From the NCBI GenBank assembly GCA_963573305.1, contig OY754329.1, forward strand, positions 14,661,200 to 14,725,199: 64,000 bases of DNA, written 5' to 3'. Source of the DNA: Pyrrhosoma nymphula. Lineage: Eukaryota; Arthropoda; Insecta; Odonata; Coenagrionidae. The position numbers and the translations under genes were made by a program. This document shows positions 21,560 to 35,100 of this stretch, piece by piece. Each line of letters opens with the position of its first letter. Position 1 is the first letter of the stretch. A model generated the notes under the pieces. It saw nothing but the letters and a program-made list of their open reading frames with translations, was not told where the DNA came from and made no database searches.

Positions 21560-23350
21560 AGTTGGTTTCATTGATAATTTTTTCTTCTTTCTTGCTCTTA
21601 GTAATTAGAAAAGTACTACTGTAATATTCTCTATGATCTTTATGTTCCTTTAAACACTAAAAAAATGTAATAATAAAAATATTCCGTGTTAGGTTTTTTT
21701 ATTTGATCTATTAATTTAATTTGAAATAGTGTAACGTATATTTTACTAAAATGTTATATCTTAAAAAGTTGAGCTCTTAGGCAAATACTAATGCCACATT
21801 TGTATTCAGGGCATCCAATTCATATGAAATCAGCTCCCAAATACCCCGGCAACAAAACCACTGTTGGCCTGTGTTATATAATCAGAATGGATATCAAGTT
21901 CCTCAGGCAGGATCCAAGAAAATGATATGTAAGATGTTTATAATATTATTATGTAACCTTTTCAGCCGTAAACTGGCATAAATATTTCAAAGCCATATAT
22001 GAAGCCTAATTGGAAGTAACTCTGACATCATAACCCAAAGAGCAATTTTTCATTGCATTTTAACCCTCACCACAAATATTGTAACTGGGAATATGAGGAA
22101 CTAACATTTGACTTGGGTTTTTAGAGGTAAAAGTTGATTTCCACTGAAGAGCATTTACATACAGAGTATAAAAAATGTTTCAGGTTGTAATACACATGTT
22201 AATTTGCTATTTTATAATTATTTTTTATAACTATATTACTTTATATTTATATGAGGGTTAGGAGTCAAAACTATTAAGCAATTTGACACGGGTGGACGCT
22301 CATCATTTCAAAATACTATTTCCAAAGGCTTAGCACAAAAAGCTCTCAATTACGATGCTCGGTAGCACGAATAGGATAATGGACCTTGCATGAATTACGG
22401 AATAATAAATTTATAATTTAGCGATGCGCAGTGCGCATTTTATGGATTAGTTGGATACTCACGGCAATAATTACTTCGTGATTACGAATCACATTAAATG
22501 CCTTGTTATCTCTGTAATCACCATTTGGATCAATTATGTAGGCGTTGGATGTGGGAGTTCATTTTAATTACCGAATTGAGTTTTCGTTCTGTTTGAATAA
22601 ATTAACTTTCGTAACTGAGATAATGATATTTTATGAAATAACAATTCAATAATAAGAGAGTTCAGCGACAGTCATAATATTTACAAATCGTCCAAAATCT
22701 GCCCTCTCGTAAAATTTACTTCATTTCATGAGGCACATTAAAGTGCTTAAATCTATTCTCTAAAAATCTCTATCTTCATTAAACATAAATAATTTGCACA
22801 AAATGCTAATGGTATGAATTTTTTGCGACCTGGGTATTCTGTGGCGTTCCATTTATGACAAATATGGAAAAAATGAAATTTACAAAAATATCAAACTGAA
22901 AACATGTACATACAAGCGAGCAAGCATGCGCCAAATGCGGAAAATTCAATGAATATGTTTTCCTCTGAGGTTTATTTTACCTACCCAAACTACGAAATAC
23001 ATGACTGCGCTGAATTGATCGCCGTTGCCGCGAGAAATGGAAATGCTTCTAATCGTCAGTGCGATATCATGTTCAACAGCAAATGATGCAATATTAATAA
23101 GCTGCGGATTAACTTCAAACATTCAGCGACAAACGTTTCTCTAAACACAATTTACGACGGATGAGCATTAATGTTAAACATATAACCTCATAAGAATACG
23201 ACGTTCCATGATATACTCGTACATCCATCATCCATCCATTTGTTTGTAATGGCTTGGAAGAAATTCAATTTATTCATTTATTATTTAATATGAGGAAAAA
23301 GTGTGCAATTCTTGGCATACACACTGGTAAAACTTCGGAAAACAACAAAA
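21560..23350. other. AT-rich intergenic DNA
   Basis: No feature recognised. The short frame 22904-23086 is unsupported. Confidence 0.5.
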
Positions 23351-23359
23351 TAAGTTAAT

Positions 23360-24070
23360 AATAATAATAAAGATTTTATTGTCATTAAGCCTTAACCGCA
23401 ATAGACAAAGTCATACAGATCAAGAACAAAAAGTAACAACTTACACATTGAGATATTATTTCATGGACACAAACCTAACTTTTTAATTCTATTTATTACA
23501 CTTCTATATTTTCGTTTCAAAAGTTCCTGCAAAGAATAAAAAGGTCTTGAAACAAGCCAATCAATCACTTTTTTCTTAAACTTATCTAAAGGGAACAAAC
23601 TTTTACTAACTGAAATTATACGGAACTAACTTTGTAATATTTTTCCTTTCAATTTTTAAATAATTTTGGAAAACAGGTCTTCACATCTGTTCACGAGAAT
23701 ACAGCAATACATTATGCATCAACTACATAGCTGACGAAAACTAGTAGTACTATCACATACCTAAAATGCCCTGCTCTACCTCATCTTGTTTCTCCATATA
23801 CTAACTAATTTAACTAACCATATTACAAAGGAATTTATTGTAGATTCTCATCCCAATGCTCTTATAACTATTTAATGACTTAGACAATCTGCAGTATTGT
23901 AAATTCAGTTTGTTGCTGCTCCTAGTATTATGAAAGTGAATATTTTGTCTATGAAGTAAGTTAGGTAAGTTATTCTTATGTATACAATAAAACGGAATAA
24001 ATATATAAATTAACAACTGTAAAAATTTCAAGTTCAATAAACAAGTTGATATATCAATGCATCGAACGAG
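23360..24070 (-). pseudogene. 3' end of a LINE (RT C-terminus and tail)
   Basis: On the minus strand the C-terminal tract FLQLLIYIFIPFYCIHKNN...HNTRSSNKLNLQYCRLSK...GMRIYNKF resembles the end of RTE-X/CR1-like LINE ORF2 proteins. It is followed by a 3' UTR ending AATAAAATC-TTTATTATTATTA at 23360, a plausible tandem-repeat tail. It is 5'-truncated at about 24070. Confidence 0.55.
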
Positions 24071-24079
24071 CTAATATAT

Positions 24080-25460
24080 GTTATATTACTGTGCGTTTAT
24101 ATTGAGGGTTGGTGGATGATTCCTGGCGAGGAATTTCTGCTACTCACAGTCTGTTACGAATGCCTGAAAGTATAAATAGATTTCACGGGGACTGAGAGAG
24201 GAACCGCGATACAATGAATGTGCATCAAGTGTTTTATCAATTATGCTACACATGTTTCCTATTCCCCTCGGAATTTCATAAAAGCTAAAATATAAACATT
24301 CAATTACAATGATCCCGGTGTTAAAACATCTTTCTGAAATCAAGATTAGAAGAAAGGGCATCTAGCGATAAATATTTGAATTAAAATAGTAGTCCGCCGT
24401 TTACAGATCTGAGCACTCACGAGCAATATTCCTGTTAGACAGGTAACATCTCAATAAGGCAATGTTTCTTACGTATTAAAATCATAATTTTCGTGCCAGA
24501 TAAAGGTTTTTATATGTGCCAGATTCTTAGTATCTAAAGCTTTCAGTCAAAATATTCTTCTTTTTTTTGGACACTTCAATTGGTTTCCACGCTTTTATTC
24601 CCTCACTTAGTTTCTTGTACCAAACGCAGCATATACGAAAAGGACAAAATCACTCAAGAATTTTACAATTATAGGCATGACCTAAATTTATAGACGGTTA
24701 AAAAACAAACCACCTTAAAGGAAAATGTAACATAATAAGAACTTCAAAAACTCCACAACTTTTTTCAGAAAGGATCATTTAAATATTGAAGGCGTTATCT
24801 CACATTGACACGAGTAATAAGTGACCAGACATTTCGGTATTTCCTGTTCAACGCATTAGAATAAATGCCTAGGAACTAGCTTAATTTTATTCAACACCAC
24901 GAAACCACAATTCCTCTACCCCACGCAATCGATAATTCCTTCGTTTTCTCCTCGTTGACCTTCAGTTTTCACATCTTTGTGTGATTGATATTTCTTTTCC
25001 CAGAGAAGAAGCGAGAGAAATGAAGTAAATTTCACAGGAAAATAGAAAAGGAGTCCTCATGCAACCAACGTTTCCATTCCCAAGAGGCTAGACCGGAACG
25101 GGAATGGAAAATCATGAAAAAGTTAAAGGTTACGAGGCGCACAGGAACACGAGAGACTTTTCAATGGCATCTAGCGTTCGGCCACGGCGTCACTATTCCA
25201 TTGTTCGGTTCAAATGTTCGCACGTGTGTACACAGAAACACTATCACGGAGGGCTTACTGCTGGGTGCGTGAGTGTTAATGGCTTCGCTTGCGAGCGCTG
25301 TTTGCATCGAGACTCATTCGAGCACGAAGACGATCTCTCGTGCTCAGTGTCATAGACCGTTGAGTAGCCATTAGTCTGGCGCCTCGCAATTGCATCTAAG
25401 TCCCAATGCCTTTGATGACAAATTGGTCGATGTTAACTTAAAAAAAAGGCGGCAACCGAC
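24080..25460. other. Intergenic DNA, no feature recognised
   Basis: Open frames such as 25104-25355 have no recognisable domain and no supporting context. Confidence 0.45.
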
Positions 25461-25472
25461 TAGATAGTCATT

Positions 25473-26093
25473 GGTCGCGTTCAGGCGACTCAACAGTTGC
25501 GGCACCGGTGGAGATTATCTCCTGAACGCTCTCCGGTTAGTCACCGGTGAGTCAACATGTTGCAGATCAGACGCCATTTTTTCCACCGGAGTTCATCTCC
25601 GGTGCGAATCGGTAACATGTTGAGATTCAATATGGCTACGCCCATGATTTCTTCTGATGAAAATATAACTTGTGTTTATGTTTACAATGGGATGTCCTTT
25701 CAGATTAAAGAAAGCTCTGAAATTCACAGAAGGCTGAGTTCAGGTTATATATCGGTTATTTTATGTATTTTTCTTTATGGATAGGTTATAGTTGTGTCGT
25801 ATATGTTAGCATCCTTAGTTTCAACCTTCCGATCAGACTTTAGCAGGTTATTTTCATTTCAATTTTCGAAAAACAAGAGTTACTCTTTCCGTCATCGAAA
25901 TCGTCGTCAACGGTGATGAATAGAGCCAAATCTCTCACTACATCGTTGGCGCCCATTTTCGCAGGTCTGTCTGCTACTAAGTCACGTGACCAGAATGTAC
26001 CGGTTGCTGGTTTTTCCGTTCAGCCGATCGTAGCGCGCACTGCTGACCGGTGAGGCACCGGTTACTCACCGCTATTCTCGCCTGAACGCGACC
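25473..26093. mobile_element. 621-bp non-autonomous DNA transposon (possible PIF/Harbinger type)
   Basis: Termini GGTCGCGTTCAGGCGA at 25473 and TCGCCTGAACGCGACC ending at 26093 are perfect 16-bp inverted repeats. ATT flanks both sides (25470-25472, 26094-26096) as a 3-bp target duplication. Subterminal CACCGGT palindromes cluster inside both ends (25522, 25547, 26050, 26056). No transposase is encoded. The 3-bp duplication and G-rich ends suggest PIF/Harbinger. Confidence 0.7.
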
Positions 26094-26099
26094 ATTATA

Positions 26100-26270
26100 T
26101 TCAGTTGGTGCGAACCTGGGCACACAATCAACTTGGAGGACGCCATGGTGATAGCCAGGGAATCTCGATACTTCCCGAGAATCATTCGGGAAGCTATCGA
26201 GATATTACAACACCCGAATAATTTCAACCGGGAAGACGGACATCACCTCCACAACACTTAGAAGAGACTT
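26100..26270 (+). pseudogene. Penelope-like element endonuclease tail fragment
   Basis: Translation gives GHTINLEDAMVIARESRYFP, RIIREAIEILQHPNNFNRED and GHHLHNT, then stop. This is the end of a PLE GIY-YIG domain (PRIIREAIEI..HP.N.NREDG). The GIY-YIG motif itself is missing. The 621-bp MITE ends just before it. No convincing hammerhead core was found in the A/T-rich tail that follows. Confidence 0.7.
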
Positions 26271-26429
26271 TTCCGTGTGGAGACTGTCGACATGGCCAAT
26301 CACCGACAACGGGGAAATATTGGCGCCAACGGGAAGAATGACGTAACCAATCAAGACTGAACAACGGTCCTATATAAGGCGGTCAATTACCGGCATCATC
26401 AAAATCAGAGTAAAAAGACGAAACTAGCT

Positions 26430-27050
26430 ATGGATTACGCCCAAAGAAACATAGACAAGATAGTACGCTAGTATGAAAAATAGAGATTACTACTAAACAC
26501 CAAAAAGACACAAGCGGTAATATTTACGAAGCACAGAGACGCATAGACTCCAAGAAGGCAATGTATGCGAATCAAAGAGCAACCAATAGAATGGCAAGAT
26601 AAAGCCAACTGCCTTGGCGTACAACTAGATAGTAAACTAAACTTCAAAGGACATGTTATTAAAACAACAGGACAAGCGTTCGGCGCAAGTTCGGGACTTG
26701 CCCCGATACTGACAAATAATGCAACCCCTAAAAATGCTAAAAGACTAATCTACGACATGCATTATAAACAAAACTATTACATTCCACACCCGCATGGGTT
26801 GGTTTGCTAAATAAAAAGCAAATGGAAACATTGGAAGTATCTGAAAGGAAAATATTACGATCAATTTTCGAAATACCATACACTCTGTTACTAATGAAAA
26901 TCTCTACTTGAACACTGGCATAGTTACATTAAAAATGCAAATAAAAACACAATTGGAAAACTACTTTAAAAACTAAAAGGAAGTAGTATAAAGAAGTTTA
27001 ATGAGATAGGTGAGAACAAAGTGCAAGAAAGGGATAGATATAAGAGGCCT
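26430..27050 (+). pseudogene. Jockey-type LINE reverse transcriptase C-terminal fragment
   Basis: Frames give NTKKTQAVIFTKHRDA, then IEWQDKANCLGVQLDSKLNF, KGHVIKTTGQAFGA and LAPILTNNATPKNAKRLIY. These are the post-catalytic blocks (YLGV.LD..L.F..H) of Jockey-like RTs. The FADD region is not present and stops follow at 26811. Confidence 0.65.
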
Positions 27051-27189
27051 GAAGAATCACTTCTTCTTTAAATGGCAAGTGATGCCTACAAAATAGGGAA
27101 GAAAAAGAAGTTGGTCACAGAGCAAAATCTTAAATCATTTAGGAAACCTCTGAAATATAGCTGCTCCGCAGCGAAGGACCACTCATCAC

Positions 27190-27232
27190 CTCGACCTGAA
27201 GACGCTTGCTGTAACGCCGGCGAACCTGTTGT
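27190..27232 (+). ncRNA. Decayed hammerhead-like motif
   Basis: CTGAAGA (27196-27202) and a stem-II-like GCTTGC...GCCGGC, but the following GAAA is reduced to GAA-CC, so core position 15.1 is lost. Probably a dead PLE terminus. Confidence 0.3.
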
Positions 27233-27239
27233 CATAAAA

Positions 27240-30200
27240 AAACAACGACGCGGTGAAACACCTGATAGTATGCAGCCTTCAACAGTCATTATATTCAGTT
27301 GAAATAGACATCCAAGTACTAAAAGGTTCGTTGGATCTTCTTAGGAAGCGATATAAAACTTAGGCCACTTGCCACCTTCAGAATAAGCGCGTAGGTTGGG
27401 GATTGAACGGAAGGACGAAAAGAAGCCTCGCCTCGGTTCTAGACTACTCTTGATGGAAGGAACGAAAGGATCCATAGTTTGACATGCATTCCAGTCCATT
27501 CTGACCTACGCACAGCGGACTGATATCGAAAAAAGTTAGCTAAGTTATCTAAGTGCTTCATTTCTCTAATAGGTAGTTGAAGCTTCACACAGTCAATTTA
27601 AATTATTTATGCATGAGGTTGCACATGCAATTTGTTTCAGTTCTTATGTGGTGAAAACATACGAGGGTTAAAAAATGAACAAATTTTGCTAAGAACATCT
27701 AATACCGTGTTTCTCCGAAAAAAATAGATAGTTTCTCGAAGAATTATACTTTAAATCTATGAAATATTGTTAAAATTCAAGAAATATCATGTCCGCGCAA
27801 ATAATACCTCAAAATGGTTTTCTTGCAATCAATAGCTCAAAACGTCAATGCCAAAGAGACTCTTCAAATATATTTAATTTACGAAGGATGTGCTGCGTAA
27901 ATTTCTGCTTCAGTGAACTCGAAAAGCATCTTCTTTTTTACAGCAAATGGCTTCAGCGAATTAAAAAAAAGAATAGCATTCTCTTTCGCGTTACTCGACC
28001 AGAAAATGTGCACCAATGATAACAAACCATCAATCCAAACCATTCATTTCTACTGCGGCAGTCTATTAAATTACAACCATCCAATCCAATCATGAATCCA
28101 ACGCCACTGTATTTATTCACGGAAATGAGAGTATTATTATTTTCCTGCGAATCTCATTGCTCATCGCAAAAACCAGTTCAAACATATCCATTAATAACTC
28201 ATAGAATCACCGTTACCAGTATGTAAGCATAGGTTGATTAGCGAAAACGGGTGTATCAATAGGTTTCAAGTTCAACCTCGGTCAGGACGGTTTTAATAAG
28301 TTCAAGTCTAACAATAGGATATTACTACAATGACATTTGATTATTTGGCTTCATAAAAAGTATAGACGTTAAAACTGCACCTATCCCCAATTTTTACCTT
28401 CACAAAACTAAAGAGACTAACATTAAGCCAAGTCATAGCCAAAACAACCACAGGATTTCTGAATAGTGGAAAATATGGACTTTCTTCCTTATATTTGCCC
28501 GAAAATATTATATGAATGCAGTTGAGTGATTTTCACTCTGAATGGCAGAGCACTAACCACTGGAAATTCATACCAGAGGATATAAGATGAATCGTGGGCC
28601 TCGAAGAACGCTATGAAACAAGTGAATTGGACGTCACAAGGTGTAAGGGGGAAAACTCCTGGAGATAATTCAAATGCGCCCAGATAAATTCAATCTATCT
28701 AAAAAAAAAAAGTGTTCAAGTATCTTTTAACATCACACAAAATTTTTACAAGAAGCTCACAAATTGCTGATTGTGTTTTGCTGATTTTCCCTTTATGAGA
28801 AAGGGCTTCTCTTACACAAAATTAACTGAGCTCTTCCTGCAATGAAGAGAGAAATTTGAAATGTGGTAAAACAAAGCAGGTGTACTTCAACTTGAACAAA
28901 ATACATTGATCTATGAGATTGGATGACCAAATAAAAACAGAAGAAATTGCTGAAATGGGTCTACTACTGCATTGTTTGCATTGGGTCTACTACTGCATGG
29001 GTCTACTACTGCAATGTTTCATAGAGGATTTTTACCGATTGTAATGGTGAAGAATCTCTTCATTTAGATGTTCAAAAGACCATTGGAATTATTACAAAAT
29101 ATTTGCGGATTACTAAATTGGTATACGGTAATGTCTCTATGAAATTAGGAACGTGTGAAGCCATTGGTTTCCCGTTCATCAGTGATCAGTGAGGGTTGGT
29201 GGAGGCGTATTGAAAGGGAAAGGTGAAATGGACCGTCAGACGGAATGAATGAGGAAAGTACCTGATGAAAGAGAGAGAGAGATAGAGGTGGAAAGAATTG
29301 GGGATTCGAAAAGGGTCCCTGACGTCGAAATGAAGAGTGATGGAAGTGAGAAGTGATAAACGTGAGAGAATTGAGAGGGCGTACAGGGAGTGAGTGTGTG
29401 GAGGGAAAGGTTAGAAGAGGAGGCCTGATAGTGTTTTGTGTGTGTTGTGACTGGGTGAGGCGGGATAGGGTTGGGTGGAAATCTAATTTGGAGAGTGGGG
29501 AAGGAAGGAGATTGAAGAGGAAAAGGCGTGGGAGAGATCGATGAGGCAAATAAATGGACCCTAACAGTGGTACCCGTGGCCCAAACCCCTTCTCCCCAGC
29601 ATGGCTGGAATAAAGGATGTGTTTCCTTTAATGTCTTTCCTCAGAGGCGGCGACCAAGAGCTGTATCCTTCTAAAGCTGCACTTCGCTCCCCTTTTGCAA
29701 TGACCCCTTTACTTTTGGACACTCTAGCTCATAATCCCTGCTCTCCTTTGCTCGCCTTGTTGGCGCATCTAAGAGACCAATGACCCTCGAGAAATGATAC
29801 ACTATTTTTTTCCTGTATTTGTCCTTTTATTCTGTCGCAACCCTGGATTCATTAATTTATTTTAGGTTTTCCCCAGGTTTTCCATCGAAAATGGAGTTAT
29901 TTATGGTTTCGTAAACTTAACCCGCCATTGTTCGCACTATGCGATTTGCTCTCGCACCAAATTTAAACTTGTGCTCACTTTGTTATCATGAGTTAGAATA
30001 AGTTCCCTTTCCTTTTAGCTGTCTTTTTATCTCTAACCATTGACCAACCGTATCAAAAAGTATAAATGAAGCGTCCGCAGCTGTGTAATAATATGTCTGA
30101 TACCGTCGGCTACAAGGTGTGAGACTCTTCCTCATCGCGCGACCACTGACGTTGTTGTTTTTTTATCACTCAGTTGCGTTACACTTTCGCAACATGCCGG

Positions 30201-32090
30201 CAAAGTTGATTCATTTAGTGGAGAGCAGATACGTTAATGCAAATATATGAGTCATGAGAAAGTATGTCCTCATAAATAAATATTTATTCTTGAGAATGGT
30301 AATTTTCTTCATTTTTACCCAATAGTACCATCGCCAGTAAAATTAGCAATGATTACGTAATTGTATCAGTAATTGGATATATGTGGAAATCATTGTTTCA
30401 AATGAACATTAAGAGAAACAAATTAAATGTTAATATAGTGTAATATATTGCCAATGAACGCTCTATGGAAAAGTCTCACACGCAACCACTCGCGTGATAA
30501 GTAGCTTAGCGAACAATCCCGGGTTAAAAAGCATTCAGCGACGTATGCACGAAGACAACATCAGTCACTAACGGCAATGGCAAGTTCGGGTGAGGTTTTC
30601 ATAACATCCCACTCCAAAACCTAAGTTGTAAAATTTTCTGTTAACATTTACACGCCTTCGGAAAAAGCAAAAGGTGGGCAATACTTTCACCAAATGAAAT
30701 ATCGTTCACGTCGATCAATAATTATCGTTATATTTTCCTTCATGCACCCAATTTTTCCGTAATCTTAAGCCTTACAGTCATCTTTAGTGAGCGCATTGCT
30801 TGCACTCTCCATCTCACTAAAAAACTGATCTTAAAGTGTTTAAAATAATGTGTCTCTGTCACCTGGTAAGGATCAAAACGTAGAGTCAATGTAAAGACAC
30901 CGCATGTCTCCGAAATACCAAAATAAAACGAAGGGGATTATTATCCCACGGAGCAACCTATAAACCTTGCGCCATAATGAACAAGGTTTACTACAGTTAC
31001 CTTATTTTGTTTGTGGAAATGTCTTCAATCAGTCTACCTAGGTAAATCTTCTTATCAAATAATATGACCGTTTTTCACTTAACGATTAAAATTTCCAATT
31101 TACTCTTTTACACCTCAATGAATTCAATACATTTAAAAATCTGCACATTTTAACATCATCCCTATAAATATTAAAACAGATAGATTCATTTAAAAGGAAA
31201 AAAGTAGAAAAAAATTAAGATCTGTAGTCTATTTATGCACTGCCCATGAGTCACCCAATGTTCAATAATGCGATTCTGGTTATCTGTATATTCTTAGTCG
31301 ATTCCATCCTTAAAACTCAACGTCCATGAATATAAGTATGTCAGGAAAATAATACTTTCTTTGAATCTCTATAATCGAAAATATTATTTATATATTAAAA
31401 AAAAACTATTTTCACTATCTAAGTACTTTGAACTTTGCTGGAACATGCAAATCATTTTCCAACTATTTTCGAAAAGTAAACGTTCTGCAGTCATTAGATT
31501 TCAGCTCAAGATTCTGGCATAGATTTTCAGCAAAGCAATAAGATCGAGCTCAAATGCGCATTCTACTTTTGTAATAAAATGATCAAAGAATAATTAATGA
31601 TGGGTTTCCAGATCATTAACACACTCAGAAAATTGTTCATCTGTCTCTAGCAACAAACATCAGTAGCAACGTATCTTTTAAAGAAGTGTGTTATACATAC
31701 TCCATTGGCAGTTAGTCTTCCATGCATGTTCTTTTGGCGATTGAAACAAGTATTTTCTTCTACGAGTCTCAAATAATTCCAAAATGCTAGACGTTTGTAA
31801 ATAGTGTTAATTTTCCCAGTAATTCAACGTCATCAGCATGCACTGAGAGGTTATCACTTCTCATTCCCAAATACCGTTCCTTCTCGAAAATGATTGTTGG
31901 CGCGTAAGCACATTTATTTTCCTTTTCGGTTCAAACCCACTCCCGCGTCTGTTTGAATTTCCCTCCAACCTTCCCCCCCTCCCTCACAAACAAATTCTGT
32001 GACCGTTAGAATACTAAACCTCCCCCTCTCCATCCCCTTTCCCCCCCACCACCTCTGGTTGTTAAGGTATATAAGGCAATCGTGAACCTA
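27240..32090. other. AT-rich intergenic DNA with a GA/CT-rich patch
   Basis: No supported gene. 29145-29550 is strongly GA-rich on the plus strand, which explains long open frames on both strands there. I could not place it in a family. A 3-copy TGGGTCTACTACTGCA repeat lies at about 28963-29011. Confidence 0.5.
28963..29011 (+). repeat. Small tandem repeat
   Basis: TGGGTCTACTACTGCA occurs three times with one short interruption. Confidence 0.8.
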
Positions 32091-32094
32091 TTTC

Positions 32095-32145
32095 TGTATT
32101 ACCTGAAGATGACACACGTTTGTCGAAACCATGGTCGTATCGTAA
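32095..32145 (+). ncRNA. Hammerhead-ribozyme motif, best-formed copy
   Basis: CTGAAGA (32103-32109), stem II GACA/TGTC, GAAA (32125-32128), and stem III ACC/GGT with an AT loop. The cleavage base is C32136. Stem I pairs TAC (32100-32102) with GTA (32137-32139). Every conserved core position is present. No adjacent PLE coding region was recognised. The CCCTCC-rich DNA upstream (31960-32060) resembles the pyrimidine-rich region before the PLE terminus at 51.1 kb. Confidence 0.65.
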
Positions 32146-32149
32146 TAAA

Positions 32150-35100
32150 AAGCGTGGAAAAGAACGAAGTATTTTATTATGTGTGGCATAAGGAATTTCC
32201 ACCGGGTGAAGCCGGAGACTTGGTCTTATAAAGGAAGAAAGTTAATGGTATTTATAAGGAATTAATTGCTGTTTTGGTACATACAAACACAAATGAAGCG
32301 TGGTAAGAATTAATTTCTTAACCTCTAAGTTCGGCAGTGCATATCTCTTGCTTGTTACTTCTATCAGCTTTAAATATATAGTGCGAGTTAAAATTATATT
32401 ATCCGTATCACCGTGAAACACCCATGATCTGAACTTTTCACTGAGGTAATGTTAATAGCCTCGAGTTTAACCACAATGGCTCCCTACTTACTCTTTTCAT
32501 CAGCGGCATTTCATTCTCTGCGCGAACGAAGAAGTTTTTATCGAAGAGCGCAACTTTCCTTTGTATTTTGTTTATTTCACGTAACAAATTTCGCGTGTAT
32601 TAGAACGAAGTAACATGCTGTTGGTATCGGCGAGATATTGAATGCTGAGGCCTTAAATGTAATACGAAATGACACACCAAGTTCCAATATCACTATCAAA
32701 GGATATTTTCTTTAGAAAATTTATGAAACTTGAAGGTAAAATAATGTCAAGAAAAACTGTAATTCCTTAGAATATTTTCTCTGCTTCCTAACTTTATCAA
32801 CCCAGAAATTATCAATCTATGAAAGCAAGCAAAATAAACATTAATTGCGCATGAACACTTCTTCACACCTTATCTCACTGGTTAACATCTTCCATTACCA
32901 GTGCTGATTGCTCAGTGTGAGAAGCGTGCACCCACGTAATCGCCTCGAAGATTAATGGAGCCGAAACTGCAATGCCGGGACATTCCTTATCTCTACGTAT
33001 CCCCTTCTCCAATTTCGGCCTCCTCCATCCAACTACCTAAGCTCACTCTTCTCCATGCACCGTGTATCACTGCACGGGGATTATCTGAACGCAAGCCCGC
33101 GATTTCTCACAACACCTTTCCCCCCCTCACAACCTCACTCCGTAATAAGCTGCCGCAGCAAGTCGGAAAATTGCTCAGCATGCGTAAGACTTAATTCCCT
33201 TGTACTCCGATGCAAAAGAGAAGAAATAGGATACATCGCGCTTTTATGGATCATTAAGGACTCCCACCCAGAATCGTATCAGTGTAATCCTTGCTGACAT
33301 CGCCAATGGAGGGTGATGAATTCAGATCATATGATGAAAATGGTTCCGCCAACATGCGGCTCAATAAAAGTGTTTGTACACTTCCAAAGTAGGCTTAGTA
33401 ACGGAACGTTGGTATCTCAATTTAGGGTTTGAAAACTTATTAGTAACTGAGAAATGTATAAAGATTGGACATAAATTATTTCATCTAACTTTGTAGTCAT
33501 TTACTTTGTGACAGTCACTATACCCCATGACACCCCGGTGCATAAGATAAAAGGTGTGAGGACCTCTGCCGATTTTGCCTCGCATATGGATAAAAAAGTG
33601 ATTTTAATGGTTCTTTCCTTTTGTTACCGCGGGAAGAACTATGAATTACGTACAAAAACAACGAATTTGGTAGTTTAAATAACAATGATCAAACAAAACA
33701 TTTTGGGAACGGATACTACATTTTTCTGCCAATCTATGTTATTCTTTGTGAATTTCATCCATTCAGAACCTTTAAAAGAAAATATTGTTTTTCTCTGTTA
33801 TCCATAATTCAAAGAATAAAATATTTAAAACCTCTGCATATAAATGCGCTTAATAAAATATTGATTTATACTTGAAAAAAAGAATTGACTCATATTTATT
33901 GACCAATCCAAAGATTGAATTGACATATCTAAATAAAGTTCTCATAGTGGGCGCGTAAAAGTTTCATAAACATAGCAAACAGACCAGCTGCATTACCAGA
34001 CTAATGGCTGTTGCACATTTGTACAAAATGACCAGTAGGCGTCGACACATACATACGCTTAAATCTACCTACCAATCACTATACCCAAGATACAGCGATT
34101 CCCTGAGAGGCTATGAGAAATACAAGGTTGCATGTCTCGGAATTTAAAAAAGGTGTACTCTGGGTTTTGAAGGAAATACATACACACCAACGAAAAAATT
34201 AAACATTCTGTCCATAGAGATTCGGACAAAATATGGATAAATGATCTTTATAAAAATCCCAAAGAAAGCTTTGAGTAAGTACTTAAAATGTTAATACCTT
34301 GCTCAGTGAAATAAGTACCCGCTTACCTCAAAATACTTTTCGAAACGCTGTAGAAATTAAAACTGGGTGATAAGAAGGATAAGTTCGAATCAATGATTGC
34401 TGACGGTTACTGGTGACACATTTGAGTCTCTTGAATATGAGATGAGATGCCCATGACTAGCCTGAGGTTCTTATGCGTCTCATCAGTTAAAGCATTGTCT
34501 AACAGGCATTAATGATATTCATAAATGAATGAGCTATTGTAATATAAGGGATAAGAAATTCGAACTAGTATATATTTTACTTCAACAAGTTAAAATTATT
34601 CAGTTGTCTTACGAAAAATAGTTCTGATTACTGACAACATAAAGGATCGCTCCTTGAATAATTCCATGCCATTTCTTCTGACCCTTGGGTAAGCTTGCGG
34701 GGTAATGCGTAGTAGTGGAAGAACTGATTTTTTCAAAAATATCACCTTTTTCTTTAATATGTTTAATAAAAAATACTGTATTGTCGTTAAAAACAAAATC
34801 ACAATAAAGCATCATTAGTATTCACTATTAGGAAGAAGGAAGTGGCCCTCCATCCCAATAACCTTGCACGCCCACCTGAATATCAGATAATTAAATTGTT
34901 TTTAATATACCAATGTAATCGTGAAAAGCATATTGAATTTTACATGCATTTTATCATAGGGACAAAAAGTAATTTCACTCAAAACTTTGACTCCGCTTTT
35001 TATACGAAATTCAAGGAAATTGCACTCTACTTCAAAATGTATCATTGCGCACTATTGTGATTGCTCTGTCTTATTTATTAATGACACCATTTAATATTTG

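Noticed and set aside
25104..25355. 83-codon frame with several Cys residues
   Set aside because: No ordered zinc-binding pattern, no conserved motif and no supporting context for a host exon.
29145..29550. 134-codon minus-strand and 63-codon plus-strand frames
   Set aside because: Produced by GA/CT-rich composition; no domain, no start or splice context.
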